A stretch of 60,824 bases of DNA from Furfurilactobacillus siliginis (GTDB lineage Bacteria > Bacillota > Bacilli > Lactobacillales > Lactobacillaceae). Below the pieces are notes generated by a model. That model made no database searches. It saw nothing but the letters and a program-made list of their open reading frames with translations, and was not told the origin of the DNA. The translations under genes and the position numbers were made by a program. This document shows positions 39,501-48,600 of this stretch, piece by piece; the first letter of the stretch is position 1, and the number at the start of each line of letters is the position of its first letter. The DNA lies in assembly GCF_001437435.1 (NCBI RefSeq), contig NZ_JQCB01000002.1, positions 222,624-283,447 on the forward strand, written 5' to 3'.

Positions 39501-42500
39501 GTTAGCAAGTAGTTATCACCAACCGCAGTATTAACAGCAGCGATTCCGGCACCATTTAGCGTTACGTCATAAGAACCGGCGGCAGGTTTTACGTTGCGCC
39601 AGTCAAAGTCAGCCTTTGGTAGCGTGCCTACTGTTTGACCATCTGACAAGGTCACTGTTGGGACATCCTTAAAGTCGATGTTGCCATCTGCAAACTTAGT
39701 CACTTGACCAAGCGTCGCCGTGATCTTAATTGGATCAACAAACAGTTTACCGGTTGCGCTCTTGACGATGTAGTTCGGATTAGTCGTACCATCGGCCGTA
39801 ACCGTGTAGGCTTTGCCTCCGTTGACCGCATTTGCATCATCACCGGTCGTCGTATAGTTAACCGCTACCCCAGCTTGTGGCTTGTCATCAGTAACAACGA
39901 GTTTGAAATCAGTTTGATTAAATAACTTGTGTTGATCGTCAATCTTCAAAGTTACCGTGGCTTGGTTAATCTTGATATTGCCAGTGACGTCACCGGTAAT
40001 CTTGGTATTCACATTGGCATTAGTGATCTTATCTTTACCGCTTGTCTTCAAAGAAATACTGTAAGTGCCTGCATCTGCTTTCACATTCGATAAATCAAAA
40101 TCAGCTAGCGTCAATTTCGGTGCGATCAGTGTGTCTTTAGCAGCATCGCTGACCGTAACCGTTGGAACGGCAATCGTTGTTGTACCATCGTAAGTCTTAT
40201 CAGGTGCCTGAATCGTTACTTGTAATGTCTTCACAGGAACCGCTGTAATCGTCGCAGTACCTTTGGTTACATTTGCCAAGATCAACGTGTAATTGCCGCC
40301 AACTGCGGTATTGATTTTATCAATACCACCTTGGTTCAAAGTAACGTCGTAAGGACCGACAGCAGCTTGCACCTTGCTCCAATCAAAGTCATCGACTGTG
40401 AGAGTTGATGGTGCTATAAGTCCATTACTCAACGTAACCGTTGGTACCTGCGTAAATGTGGTCGTGCCGTCCGCAATTTTAGATGCATTACTACCAACCG
40501 TTGCCTTGATTGCTAGTGCATTTACGACAACACTGCCTGTAATTGGTTGCGTATTTGCAATGACACTATTCGCGTTGTTGGCTAAGATCTTCGTGCGTCC
40601 AGTATCCCTTAGGGTAATGCTGTACGTGCCAGCGTTTGCTCCGACACCTGTCAAATCAAAGTCATCATTTGTGAGAAGTGGTGCTGACATCTTTTGACCA
40701 TTTGCATCAACGACCGTAACCGTTGGTGTCTTAATGGCCGTCTTGCCATCATAATCCTTAGTGACGGGTTTAATCGTCACCGTTAATTTAACTGTATCGA
40801 TTGGTTTAGCAGAAATTGTCGCCTTACCTGCCGCTACATCGGTCAAGGTTAAATGATAATTACCACCGATAGCTTTATTGATCTTGGTTAAACCAGAATC
40901 GTTCAACGTTACGTTATAAGTACCTTGCGTGGCAGCCGTTACACCGCTCCAGTCGAAGTCGGCATTTTGTAACCCAGGTGCAGTTAAACCATTTGATAAT
41001 GTAACAGCTGGTAGCTCAGTGAACGTCTTAGTTCCATCGGCAACTTTGGTCACGTTATTACCGACAGTTGCCTTGATTGCTAACGGTGTCACTGTGACTG
41101 TTGTGTCGCCAGCAGCTTTGATCACACTGTTTGCGTTTGCCGCAATAATTGTCTGCCGACCAGTCAATGATAACTTAACCGCATACGTACCGGCATCAGC
41201 CTTAACAGCACTTAAATCAAAGCTGTCCATCGTTAACGTTGGTACGATCATCGCCTTATTAGCGGCGTCAACTACTGTAACAGTTGGTAATGTAATCGTC
41301 GGTTTGCCATCATAAGCCTTTGGTGTTGTTATAATGGTCACCGTTAATTGTGTCTTTTCAGGTGCTGGCGTAACTGTTGCTGTTCCCTTGGTCACATTTG
41401 CCAAGGCTAACGTGTAATTACCGCCAACAGCAGTATTGATTTTATTAATTCCAGTTTGTAACAGAGTGACGTCGTAGGAACCGGCAGCAGCTTGTACCTT
41501 ACTCCAGTCAAAGTCACTAACTGTGAGGGTTGACGGTGCTGTGAGTCCGTTACTCAATGTAACCGTTGGCATCTGCGTAAACGTCTTATTCCCATCCGCA
41601 ACTTTAGCTGCATTACTACCGACCGTTGCTTTGATTGCTAATGGTGTCACGGTAATTGAACCAGTTGCACCAGTCACGTTATAGTTTGGATTTCCGTTAG
41701 CGACACCAGCAACGGAAATTGTGTAAGGGCTGCCACCATTAACGGTAGTCGCCTGATCTAATCCTGTAGCCGTCCAGTTAACTTTGACACCGTTAGCTGG
41801 TTTGTTATCTGTTACTTGCAACGAAAAGTCAGTTTGGTTAAACGTCTTAGTTTGATTTGGTGCAATCGTCAATGTGACGTTTGCTTTGTTGACCACAACA
41901 GAACCGGTATTCACCGTGGCAATGTTGCTATTAGCATTCGCATTTTGAACCTTCGTCTGGCCAGATGACTTCAAAGAAATTGTGTACGTACCCGCATCAG
42001 CCTTAACTGCGCTTAAATCAAAGTCGCTAGCAGCTAAATCAGTTGGTACTGACATGGTCTTCCCATTAACGTCCGTTACTGTAATCGTTGGATTAATAGT
42101 CGGAATCGTACCATCATAGGTTTTGTTGATTTGGGGGATGCTAATGGTCAATTGTGCCTTTGGTGCGACAACTGGCTTAATCGTCACTTTCCCAGCAGTT
42201 ACATTAGCAAGCTTTAAATCGTAGTCTTCACGAACCCAGCCCTTGATTTTAGTGATACCAGCATCACTTAATGTAACACTGTACGTTCCAGCAGCAGGCT
42301 TAACCTGATCCCAATTAAAGTCGCCCTTTACCAACCCAGGCGTCGTTTGCCCGGCTGATAAAGTAACCGTTGGCATCGTCGAAAAGTCCGTAGTACCATC
42401 AGCGTCTTTGGTCAAATCTGACACAGTTGCGCTCAATGCCAATGGTAAAATGTAGAAATTACCAGTTGCGGGAATCACGTTATAGTTAGCATTAGCGCCC

Positions 42501-45500
42501 TTTTTCCCAGCAGCTTTTATCTGGTAAGCTTTTCCACCATTAACATCATCACCACCATCACGACCATCAGTATATTCAACATCTGGCCCCATAGCAGGTT
42601 TGACATAGTTCACGATGAAATGGACAGGATCTGGCTGTTTATATATCTTCTGTTGATCTGGAATTGTCAGCGTAATTTTTGCCTGACTAATATTGAAAAT
42701 ACCAGACTGAACATTGTCAGCAGTAATTCCATAGTCAGGGTTGGCGTTAGCTAGCTTTTTAACACCAGCATCAGATAACTTTACAGTATAATTCCCGACA
42801 TCTTGACTCGTAATACCGCTGGTATCAAAGTCGCTAGCTTCCCAAGTCGGCATTGTCATACCATAAGCAGGCGGTGCAGTCACGCTAAACACTGTTGGAT
42901 CTGTACTTGGATCATTATCGTAAGTCTTCCCACCAGCAACAACAGCAATTGACGTTGCTTTAACGGTTAAGGTACCTGTAATAACTATCAAGTCATAGTT
43001 TGCATTAATTGGGTTGCTATTATCTAACGCGATTGAAATGACGCCAGGCACACCTGGCTTTTCAGTATTAACCCCACCACCACCGGTTACGGTTGCAGGT
43101 TTAAAGACTGGCTCTGGGGCACCGGTCGGAACACCAGTAAAAGTTTTTGTGAAGACTGGGTCTGGATCACCAGCGTTCTTTGAGGCATCGTCCATCGTAA
43201 CGGTAATCGTTGCTTTAGCAATGGTCAACGTTCCACCGGTCACTTTATCAGCTGTTAACGTCGCATTCGGATTAGCAGTAACCACTTTAGCAAGACCAGC
43301 TGCACTCAAACGAATACTGTAAGGACCTGCATCAGAACTATTATTTGGTTCAGTTGCTTTAGTACTAGAATCAAACAATTCAAAGTCTGACCATGCAAAT
43401 GTTGGCTGTGTCAAACCAGCAACCCCACTCAATGTCACCGATGGAATTGCGGTATTGCCTTTAGCATCATATGTCTTACTTAAATCGCCAATCTTGGCTG
43501 TTAACTTAACTGGGTTAACGGTCACTTTCCCCGCTGTAACATCGCTTAGTGCAAGCGTCGTATTCGGGTTTAGGTCAGTGATTTTCTTAAGACCACTATC
43601 ACTAAGCGTCAGTGTATGCGTCCCAACGTTGGCAGTAGCTCCGCCCCAGTTAAAGTCACCACTCGCAAAGTTAGTTGGCACTTTAACACCGGTCAAACCA
43701 CTAAGCGTCACGCTTGGTAATGTAAAGCCATCAGTACCATCATAATCACGCGTAACATTCCCGATCGTTGCCTTCAACGCAGTAGTCGTTGGTTTGACAC
43801 TATCGCCGTTAAACCGCCAGTAGTTATAAACAACTTGCATCGTTTGCCCGCCAACTAGTGAAACAAACTTATTACTACCTGTTGAGTATTCGGTGTGATC
43901 AAAAGTGTAGCCAGGAATTTTCAATCCGACAGTGGTGTTTGGAATTACATCACCGACCTTACCGTATTCAGCGGTACCATCTTGACTCCACGATGCATCC
44001 CCAGCGTTAGTCTCGAAGCTTGCATTCTGAACTTGACCCGTTACTGGATTAACCATATTCCCAGCTGGATTGATAATTGCTCCGGCTGAAACACCGTTAT
44101 TATCATCAGCAATCACCATCAATGGGTTACCATGCATATCAACGTTAACAATCATCGCCTTTGACTGAACCTTAGCTTTATTCGGATCACTATTCGTTGA
44201 AGACTGATCGCTACCATTGCTAAAGGAATCATTGGTCAAAACGGCCTGCATATTCACGGCAGCAGCAAATAAATTCGTTGCATTAATAATCTCTTGAGCC
44301 GTGCTTTGTGAATTGTTGTAAACTTTCTGCAAATTCAGTGCGTACGGTAACACTAAATTATAAAAAGTCACATTAGAAGATCCAAATATCGGGGCCGTAG
44401 ATTTACTCAAATCCGCTTTTATGTCAGTGATTCCAGCCTGCTGTAAAACACCATTTGCAGCAATTCTAGCAGAAGATAATACAGCAGCCGGAGATATCGA
44501 GCCGGTCCCGTCATTATACGTACTTGGGTCAACCACGGCTCTAAATGAAGCCATCAGTCCACGGCCATTAATTTGCTTGAGCAACGTCTGATAGTTACTC
44601 TCATCGGCAGTGCTGATAACTAAATCACCGTAGGCGTCAACAAAAGCATGACTGTTGCTACCTAAAACAAGTTGGTTCAACGCTGTCTGTGACTGACCAA
44701 CTAAACGATTGGAAACACCTTTTTGGTCTTCCACATAGAGCTGCTGTGCCACAGTCAATTCAGCCACCAAATTATTGGTAATATTCGCCACGGTGCTCAG
44801 GTGTAGCTGTGCACTCGCTAAATTTTGACTCGCAGTCGCTTGACGAACTAGGCTAGCTGCATTCGCTAAATCGCTAGTTTCTTGAACAGCATGGGTTTGT
44901 AAAGCATCCATCGCGCCATCGGGAACAACCGTATCGGTATCACTGGCCGCAGCTTGTTGTTGGTCCTTAGCTGCAACTTCTTGAATTGCCTGAACGGCAG
45001 AGGTTGCCCGACCTTCAAGTTGTTGTAGCTCTGGTTCAACGGTTGCCAATGTCGCAGCTTCTGCCTGTGCATCTGGTGCAACAGCAGAGGTAGCCGTAAC
45101 AGCCGCGTTACTAATAACGGGTGCTTGCGATTGTGCACTATTGGCCTGACTAGCAGCGCTTAGAGCCGTTGTTTCTGCCAGTGAACTAGGTGTTGCAGCA
45201 CTAACTGCAGCCACACTGGTCACAGTCTTTGCACTAGTTGCCTGACTGGCAGCTTGGCTAGCTTCAGAAACAGCCGTCAAGACATGGGTTTGTTCAGTAA
45301 TGGTTTGACCTGCACCACTGTCTTGATTATTGGTGGTCGGTTCAGTGGTATCCGCAAAGGCTGTGTCATGACTAAATAGCCCTAAGCCCCCAAGTAAAAC
45401 AGTCATTGAGGATAGCCCTGCGACCAACCATTGTTTCCCTGCTTTGTACATTTTAAAGTGGGTTTTATCTGGCGCCATGTCACTCACTTCATCATATTTA

Positions 45501-45511
45501 TAACGCTTCAC
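33548..45511 (-). CDS. giant cell-wall-anchored YDG/MBG-repeat surface protein
   Basis: About 3,987 residues from a GTG at 45511 with AGGAGG 6 bases upstream (an in-frame GTG at 45532 lacks one). KxYKxGKxW signal peptide K20-W28 (KMYKAGKQW) followed by a hydrophobic stretch ending TAFA. An Ala/Ser/Gln-rich, probably helical region fills about residues 55-290; a MucBP-like segment (VGLKIPGYTFDHTEYSTGSN) lies near 520-570. From about 590 to 3,800 there are about 23 YDG-type repeats, some with YDG replaced by ADG, alternating with MBG_2-like modules. Next come a Pro/Thr-rich wall region, LPQTD at 33638-33652, a hydrophobic helix and RKRHDDN. Probably a sortase-anchored adhesin or spacer-type surface protein; the ligand is unknown. 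Followed by the 79-codon gene. Confidence 0.92.
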   Translation of the reverse strand: MKRYKYDEVSDMAPDKTHFKMYKAGKQWLVAGLSSMTVLLGGLGLFSHDTAFADTTEPTTNNQDSGAGQTITEQTHVLTAVSEASQAASQATSAKTVTSVAAVSAATPSSLAETTALSAASQANSAQSQAPVISNAAVTATSAVAPDAQAEAATLATVEPELQQLEGRATSAVQAIQEVAAKDQQQAAASDTDTVVPDGAMDALQTHAVQETSDLANAASLVRQATASQNLASAQLHLSTVANITNNLVAELTVAQQLYVEDQKGVSNRLVGQSQTALNQLVLGSNSHAFVDAYGDLVISTADESNYQTLLKQINGRGLMASFRAVVDPSTYNDGTGSISPAAVLSSARIAANGVLQQAGITDIKADLSKSTAPIFGSSNVTFYNLVLPYALNLQKVYNNSQSTAQEIINATNLFAAAVNMQAVLTNDSFSNGSDQSSTNSDPNKAKVQSKAMIVNVDMHGNPLMVIADDNNGVSAGAIINPAGNMVNPVTGQVQNASFETNAGDASWSQDGTAEYGKVGDVIPNTTVGLKIPGYTFDHTEYSTGSNKFVSLVGGQTMQVVYNYWRFNGDSVKPTTTALKATIGNVTRDYDGTDGFTLPSVTLSGLTGVKVPTNFASGDFNWGGATANVGTHTLTLSDSGLKKITDLNPNTTLALSDVTAGKVTVNPVKLTAKIGDLSKTYDAKGNTAIPSVTLSGVAGLTQPTFAWSDFELFDSSTKATEPNNSSDAGPYSIRLSAAGLAKVVTANPNATLTADKVTGGTLTIAKATITVTMDDASKNAGDPDPVFTKTFTGVPTGAPEPVFKPATVTGGGGVNTEKPGVPGVISIALDNSNPINANYDLIVITGTLTVKATSIAVVAGGKTYDNDPSTDPTVFSVTAPPAYGMTMPTWEASDFDTSGITSQDVGNYTVKLSDAGVKKLANANPDYGITADNVQSGIFNISQAKITLTIPDQQKIYKQPDPVHFIVNYVKPAMGPDVEYTDGRDGGDDVNGGKAYQIKAAGKKGANANYNVIPATGNFYILPLALSATVSDLTKDADGTTDFSTMPTVTLSAGQTTPGLVKGDFNWDQVKPAAGTYSVTLSDAGITKIKGWVREDYDLKLANVTAGKVTIKPVVAPKAQLTISIPQINKTYDGTIPTINPTITVTDVNGKTMSVPTDLAASDFDLSAVKADAGTYTISLKSSGQTKVQNANANSNIATVNTGSVVVNKANVTLTIAPNQTKTFNQTDFSLQVTDNKPANGVKVNWTATGLDQATTVNGGSPYTISVAGVANGNPNYNVTGATGSITVTPLAIKATVGSNAAKVADGNKTFTQMPTVTLSNGLTAPSTLTVSDFDWSKVQAAAGSYDVTLLQTGINKINTAVGGNYTLALANVTKGTATVTPAPEKTQLTVTIITTPKAYDGKPTITLPTVTVVDAANKAMIVPTLTMDSFDLSAVKADAGTYAVKLSLTGRQTIIAANANSVIKAAGDTTVTVTPLAIKATVGNNVTKVADGTKTFTELPAVTLSNGLTAPGLQNADFDWSGVTAATQGTYNVTLNDSGLTKINKAIGGNYHLTLTDVAAGKATISAKPIDTVKLTVTIKPVTKDYDGKTAIKTPTVTVVDANGQKMSAPLLTNDDFDLTGVGANAGTYSITLRDTGRTKILANNANSVIANTQPITGSVVVNALAIKATVGSNASKIADGTTTFTQVPTVTLSNGLIAPSTLTVDDFDWSKVQAAVGPYDVTLNQGGIDKINTAVGGNYTLILANVTKGTATITAVPVKTLQVTIQAPDKTYDGTTTIAVPTVTVSDAAKDTLIAPKLTLADFDLSNVKADAGTYSISLKTSGKDKITNANVNTKITGDVTGNIKINQATVTLKIDDQHKLFNQTDFKLVVTDDKPQAGVAVNYTTTGDDANAVNGGKAYTVTADGTTNPNYIVKSATGKLFVDPIKITATLGQVTKFADGNIDFKDVPTVTLSDGQTVGTLPKADFDWRNVKPAAGSYDVTLNGAGIAAVNTAVGDNYLLTAANVKAGKATINDEAKLAVTMTDLSKTYDGSTTFSDLPKVTVKDATGKTMVTPTLTNADFDMTAIKADAGTYTISLNGAGRAAIEVANPNTQVDAGAITSTAKISQATLKITLKTDGNKLANAADPDFTTYVSDNWNGQGNKPVYVVTRNDAANNAVGSYTITAALDAASAKNYQIDATSTTSAPFTIKAVPATPVNVTVGTTTKTYDGTTDGFTIPTVTLADGRVATGLTLTDFDWSGVKADAGSYNITLKDAGKQQIEGQFANIKVADVTTGSAVVKQATLAVSVKADSKLTNQADPDFSKDVSDNWNGKGTKPTYVVSRNDAKNNAVGSYMITATLDAASAKNYLIDPVKPATAAFIIKDVPVTDIDLTLGQISKTYDGAVQTGFTAMPVVTLADGRVATGLTAADFDWSAVKADAGTYTITLNDAGKANVEKQFANTKVAQIKAGTVGIDKAKLTATVASSQKVTNEADPDFTGAVTDNWNQKGSKPSYMITRSDASNNTVGKYTLTAVLDAASAKNYIADVTSGTFAILPQAVTASLGKVTKTYDGTQTFKNVPSVMLSNGVIVSGLPAADFDWTAVKADAGAYKVSLNDAGKQQIVKQYPNVTIASATDGIATISKANVAISLKDGSKVYGDKNVENLSQYATTDWSDKATQPTLSVTRDAGEDAGTYVMTASLSADSAKNFTAADQKAKFVISPVGVTATVGKVTKVYDGKTTGFTLPTVSLSDGTKATGLDLADFDWSKVTRADAGNYAVTLLDAGKQKLAGNHVVATVIAGLATITKAPVSIIVKGDSKLVGQSDPDLQQDIIDNSWTNTTVKPVINVTRAAGENAGSYALSAKLDADSDKNYTLTANTNATFVIKPVAVTATVEPISKDYDGTNAFTTVPTVTLATGYVVPTLSAADFDWSQVGTAAGTYQVSLNATGQNKLLEANHGNITLAKTPTTTATINQATFSITLKDDGKVAGQTDPDLNADVTKNTWNGKGDMPVITVTRVSGEDAKTYQMTAALDQKSAVNYKLTGVTTADFTISPVQLTATVKTVTKQYDGTKDFKTLPAVTLTGNAKVPTLTAADFDWSTVNTTVGSYNVTLSEAGKQAITTANKNSQLASVIGGKVTITKAPVMVTIDTPTAKYADEADPQFTAAVTGVPSGETFKPTIVRTNTSNQPGSYALQANFNAADYPNYDITVKPASLVVKALIDITATADAAKLSKTYDGTVAGFPLPTVTLSDGAVMPALSADDFDWSNVKAAAGSYTVTLNQSGLNAIAQANAHSQVALKTIGQAVINKADVNVQVASATKFADETDPDFTAKITGVPAGETFVPTITRTDSSNQPGSYALTANVDQSAYQNYNVTVEPGTLTVKALLPLTVQLGALSKTYDGTTNFADPTVTTAIDIVSAKLTHDDFDWSAVKSDAGQYVIKLNAAGKAKLAAVNPHHDVRDAAATVTIAKADVSVAAADVTKFVDDTTDPDLTWTTSGVPADGVPVKVTISRQAGETTGQYAIKVVADDNSNYNVKTTNGTFTIKPLQQLAVSMTPVDKTYDGLTTATMPVVSVDGQKVALAATDFDWSAVKSDVGQYTVSLTDAAQQTLLGKKLHTKLVGSFATTVNVTPAAVSITPQVAAKEIGTADPQFEATLVGVPQNGRQLNYQIVREPGEAVGKYTLRVKAAADQNADYVITTGTNEFTITPEPVRQITATVGDVAKNYDGLTTGFDLPSVKLSGDAVVPTLTAEDFNWSGVKADAGKYAVSLSDAGIKAITAANKNINLQVSAGTATVTPVKVSVTANDVEMTAGDAEPTLTATVLGQPDAGVAPVYTLTQSSHGQAGTYTIKVVADSAANANYLLALVDGTLTVKPAKQTTPTTPTKPTDKPTAPDNHSSKPVTQDDQEAKSSVDATGKTTSTTSHLVDQGAAAQAGQTQTTKLAASQAATTSAVAKKTTSTTANGQKQLPQTDEESGLLAAIGTGLFGLLGLAGIRKRHDDN

Positions 45512-45608
45512 AATACCCCTCCTGCTCTTCACAATACTGATTAATTATTTTTTGATGATTTATATTATGTGTGCCCAATGGGACTTTTTAAGTGAATTCC
45601 TATGTAGG

Positions 45609-45635
45609 TCACGCATGACCTGTCATCATGCGTGA
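45609..45635. other. perfect hairpin between the two giant surface-protein genes
   Basis: TCACGCATGA pairs perfectly with TCATGCGTGA around a 7-base loop. No T-run follows on either strand, so it may be a regulatory palindrome, mRNA end structure or weak terminator. Confidence 0.5.
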
Positions 45636-45659
45636 TCATCGACTAATTAGTGATTCAAA

Positions 45660-48600
45660 TTAGTCTAGTTCGTGCTTCTTACGTCTGAGTCCTAAGAATG
45701 CAAGCCCACTAATCATCATGCCTAAGCCAGCAATTGCAATCGAAAGGCTATCTTGTTCGCCTGTCTCTGGCAATGTTTGTGCAACAGCTTTGGCCACTGG
45801 TGTTGCTTTACCATGTCGACTGATCGTCATCAATCGTTGTGGTTGACCAACATTTGGTGTGACAACTGGTGTGTTTACTTCAACCGGTGTATTGGCAGGT
45901 ACATGCGGTTGGTTCGTATCAGTTGGTGTCACTGGCTTGCTAGGAACAACCGGTGTCGTTGGCTGACCAGGTTTAACTGGCGGCGTCACAGGTGTTACTG
46001 GTTTCTTTGGATTTGGAACATACGTAATGTGTGTATCAATGGTTGGATCACTTGGAACATCTGGTGGTAAGTAACCCTTGTTTGGATCATTTGGATCAGC
46101 CGGTTGTAATGGTTTCCCATCTGGTCCGTAAGGCTTAAATCCTGGCACATTCGGCACGATTGGTGTCGTTGGTGTCACAATCTTCGCTGGGTTGTTTGGA
46201 TCATTTGGATATGGTGTCTTCGTTTGACCACCGGTTGGCGGCGTCACGATGTAATTACCGACCCGGGCATACGTAATGGTAACAACCTGGTTCGTCTTAT
46301 CATCGTTATCAAACTTCAACCCCGTTAACGTGCCATCAGTCTTTAGGACATACCCTGGAACTAACTTGTTGACTTGGGTAAAGTCGACGTTCGCACCAGT
46401 CTTACCAGAAATACTGTAGCCGACAACGCCCGCTGCGTTTGTCACTGAGCTGCCGTTTACATCAACTAACTTAACAATGACCGTTTGATCATCAGCCGTG
46501 TAGGTGATGTGCGTGTCAGTCGTTGGATTACCCGGAACTACAGGTGGCAAGTAACCTTTGTTTGGATCATTTGGATCAACAGGAACCAATGGTTTTCCGT
46601 TTGGATCATTTGGTGTGTAACCTGGGACACCTGGAACAATCGGTGTCGTTGGTGTCACAACCTTACCCGGATTATTCGGATCGTTTGGATAAGGGGTAAT
46701 TGTCTGATGACCACCAGTTGGTGGCGTCACAATGTAATTACCAACCTTGTCGTAAACAACGCGAACCGTTTGATTGACGTTATCGTCATGATCGAACTTC
46801 AATGACTGTGTTGTACCATCGCTGGCAACAACGTACCCATTAACCAACTTGTTAACAGTGCTGAAGTCAACGACCGTGTCGCTCTTACCAGTTAAGGTGT
46901 AAGAAGATTGACCAGCTGCGTTCACAACTGCTTGTCCCTTACTATCAACTAACAGAACAACAACCGTCTGTTTGTCAGCCGTGTACGTGATGTGCGTGTC
47001 AGTCGTTGGATTACCTGGTGTTGGTGGGAAGTAACCCTTATTCGGATTCTTCGGATCAACGGGAACCAACGGCTTACCATTTGGATCATTTGGTGTGTAA
47101 CCTGGGACACCTGGAATAATCGGTGTCGTTGGTGTCACAACCTTACCTGGGTTGTGCGGATCGTTTGGATAAGGCGTGGTCGTTTTACCACCAGCTGGTG
47201 GTGTCACAACGTAATTACCGACCTTGTCGTAAACATAAGTAACCGTCACATTACCTTTTGGCATAACACCCTTCGCGTTAGCTGGTGTCTTGATCAAGAC
47301 GTAACCGGAAACAACCTTGGCTGTTGTTGTGTAGTCATCGTCGAAGTTCAAGTCAGTCTTTGTTTCACTTGGTGCGACTGTCTTGCCAGCACCGTCAACG
47401 TAATTAGCAGTCAAGCTATATTGATCACCGGTAATGGTCAATTGGCCGTTAGCAGTCTTCACAACGTAGTTACCATTAGCCGTTGCATTGGCAGTGATCG
47501 TAATTGGATACGTTCCAATTGCACTATCCCTACTAATATCAGTCATGGTGTAAACCGGCTGTGTTCCCTTGGCAGGAATACCTGTTAAGGTGGCCTGTTT
47601 AGTACCGGCATATGGTTGTCCATCATACGTCTTCGTCAAAGTTGGTGCCGCAATCGTGATGGTGGCTGGCGTAATTACAAACAGCCCATTTTGAACATCT
47701 TCACTGGTGAAGTCGTAGTTCTTATTAGCTGCCTGTAGCTTAGCTAACCCAGTCTTACTCAACGTAACCGCATATTGACCAACGTTTTGGCTGGTGATGC
47801 CAGTCGTATCAAAGTCATCCTTTGTCAAGGTTGGCACAACAAAGTCTGGGTACTTACTTGGTGCTAAGACTGTAAACGTTGTTGGATCAGTTAACTTATC
47901 ACCGTCATAAACCTTGGTTGCCCCTTGTACGACAACGGAAGTTTCCAATTGAGGATTCTTGGTTGGCGTACCTGGGTTAACTGGCTTGCCCGGTTTGTTT
48001 GGCACAACTGGTGTTAAGCCTTGAGCGGTAATCGTTACAGTTCCGGCAACAGTCTTCACAACATAGTTCAAGTTGTCAGAAGTCTTCGTCAGAACCTCAA
48101 CAGGATACGTCCCCTTGTTGATGTCATGACTAACATCCGTCAACGTGTACTGAAGCTTGTCGCCCTTGGCTGGTACACCTTGTTCATTGGCAACTAACTT
48201 AGCGCTTGGATATGGTTGTCCATCGTAGGCCTTTGAACCAGATGGTGCCGTGATTGTGACAGGCGCTGGATTGATAATGAACAGGCCATTTTGAACATCT
48301 TCACTAGTGAAGTCGTAGTTCTTATTAGCTGCCTGTAACTTAGCTAACCCAGTCTTGCTCAACGTAACCGCATACTGACCAACGTTTTGGCTGGTAATCC
48401 CAGTCGTATCAAAGTCATCCTTCAATAATGTTGGAATAACGAAATCTGGGTACTTGCTTGGTGCTAAGACTGTAAAGGTTGTTGGATCCGTAGCAGAATC
48501 GCCATCGTAAAGCTTCGTTGCCCCTTGTACGACCACGGAAGTTTCCAATTGAGGATTCTTAGTTGGCGTGCCTGGGTTAACTGGCTTGCCAGGCTTGTTT

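Noticed and set aside
45609-45635. Terminator behind the mega-adhesin
   Set aside because: The hairpin is perfect but neither strand has a T-run after it, so it is reported only as a hairpin.
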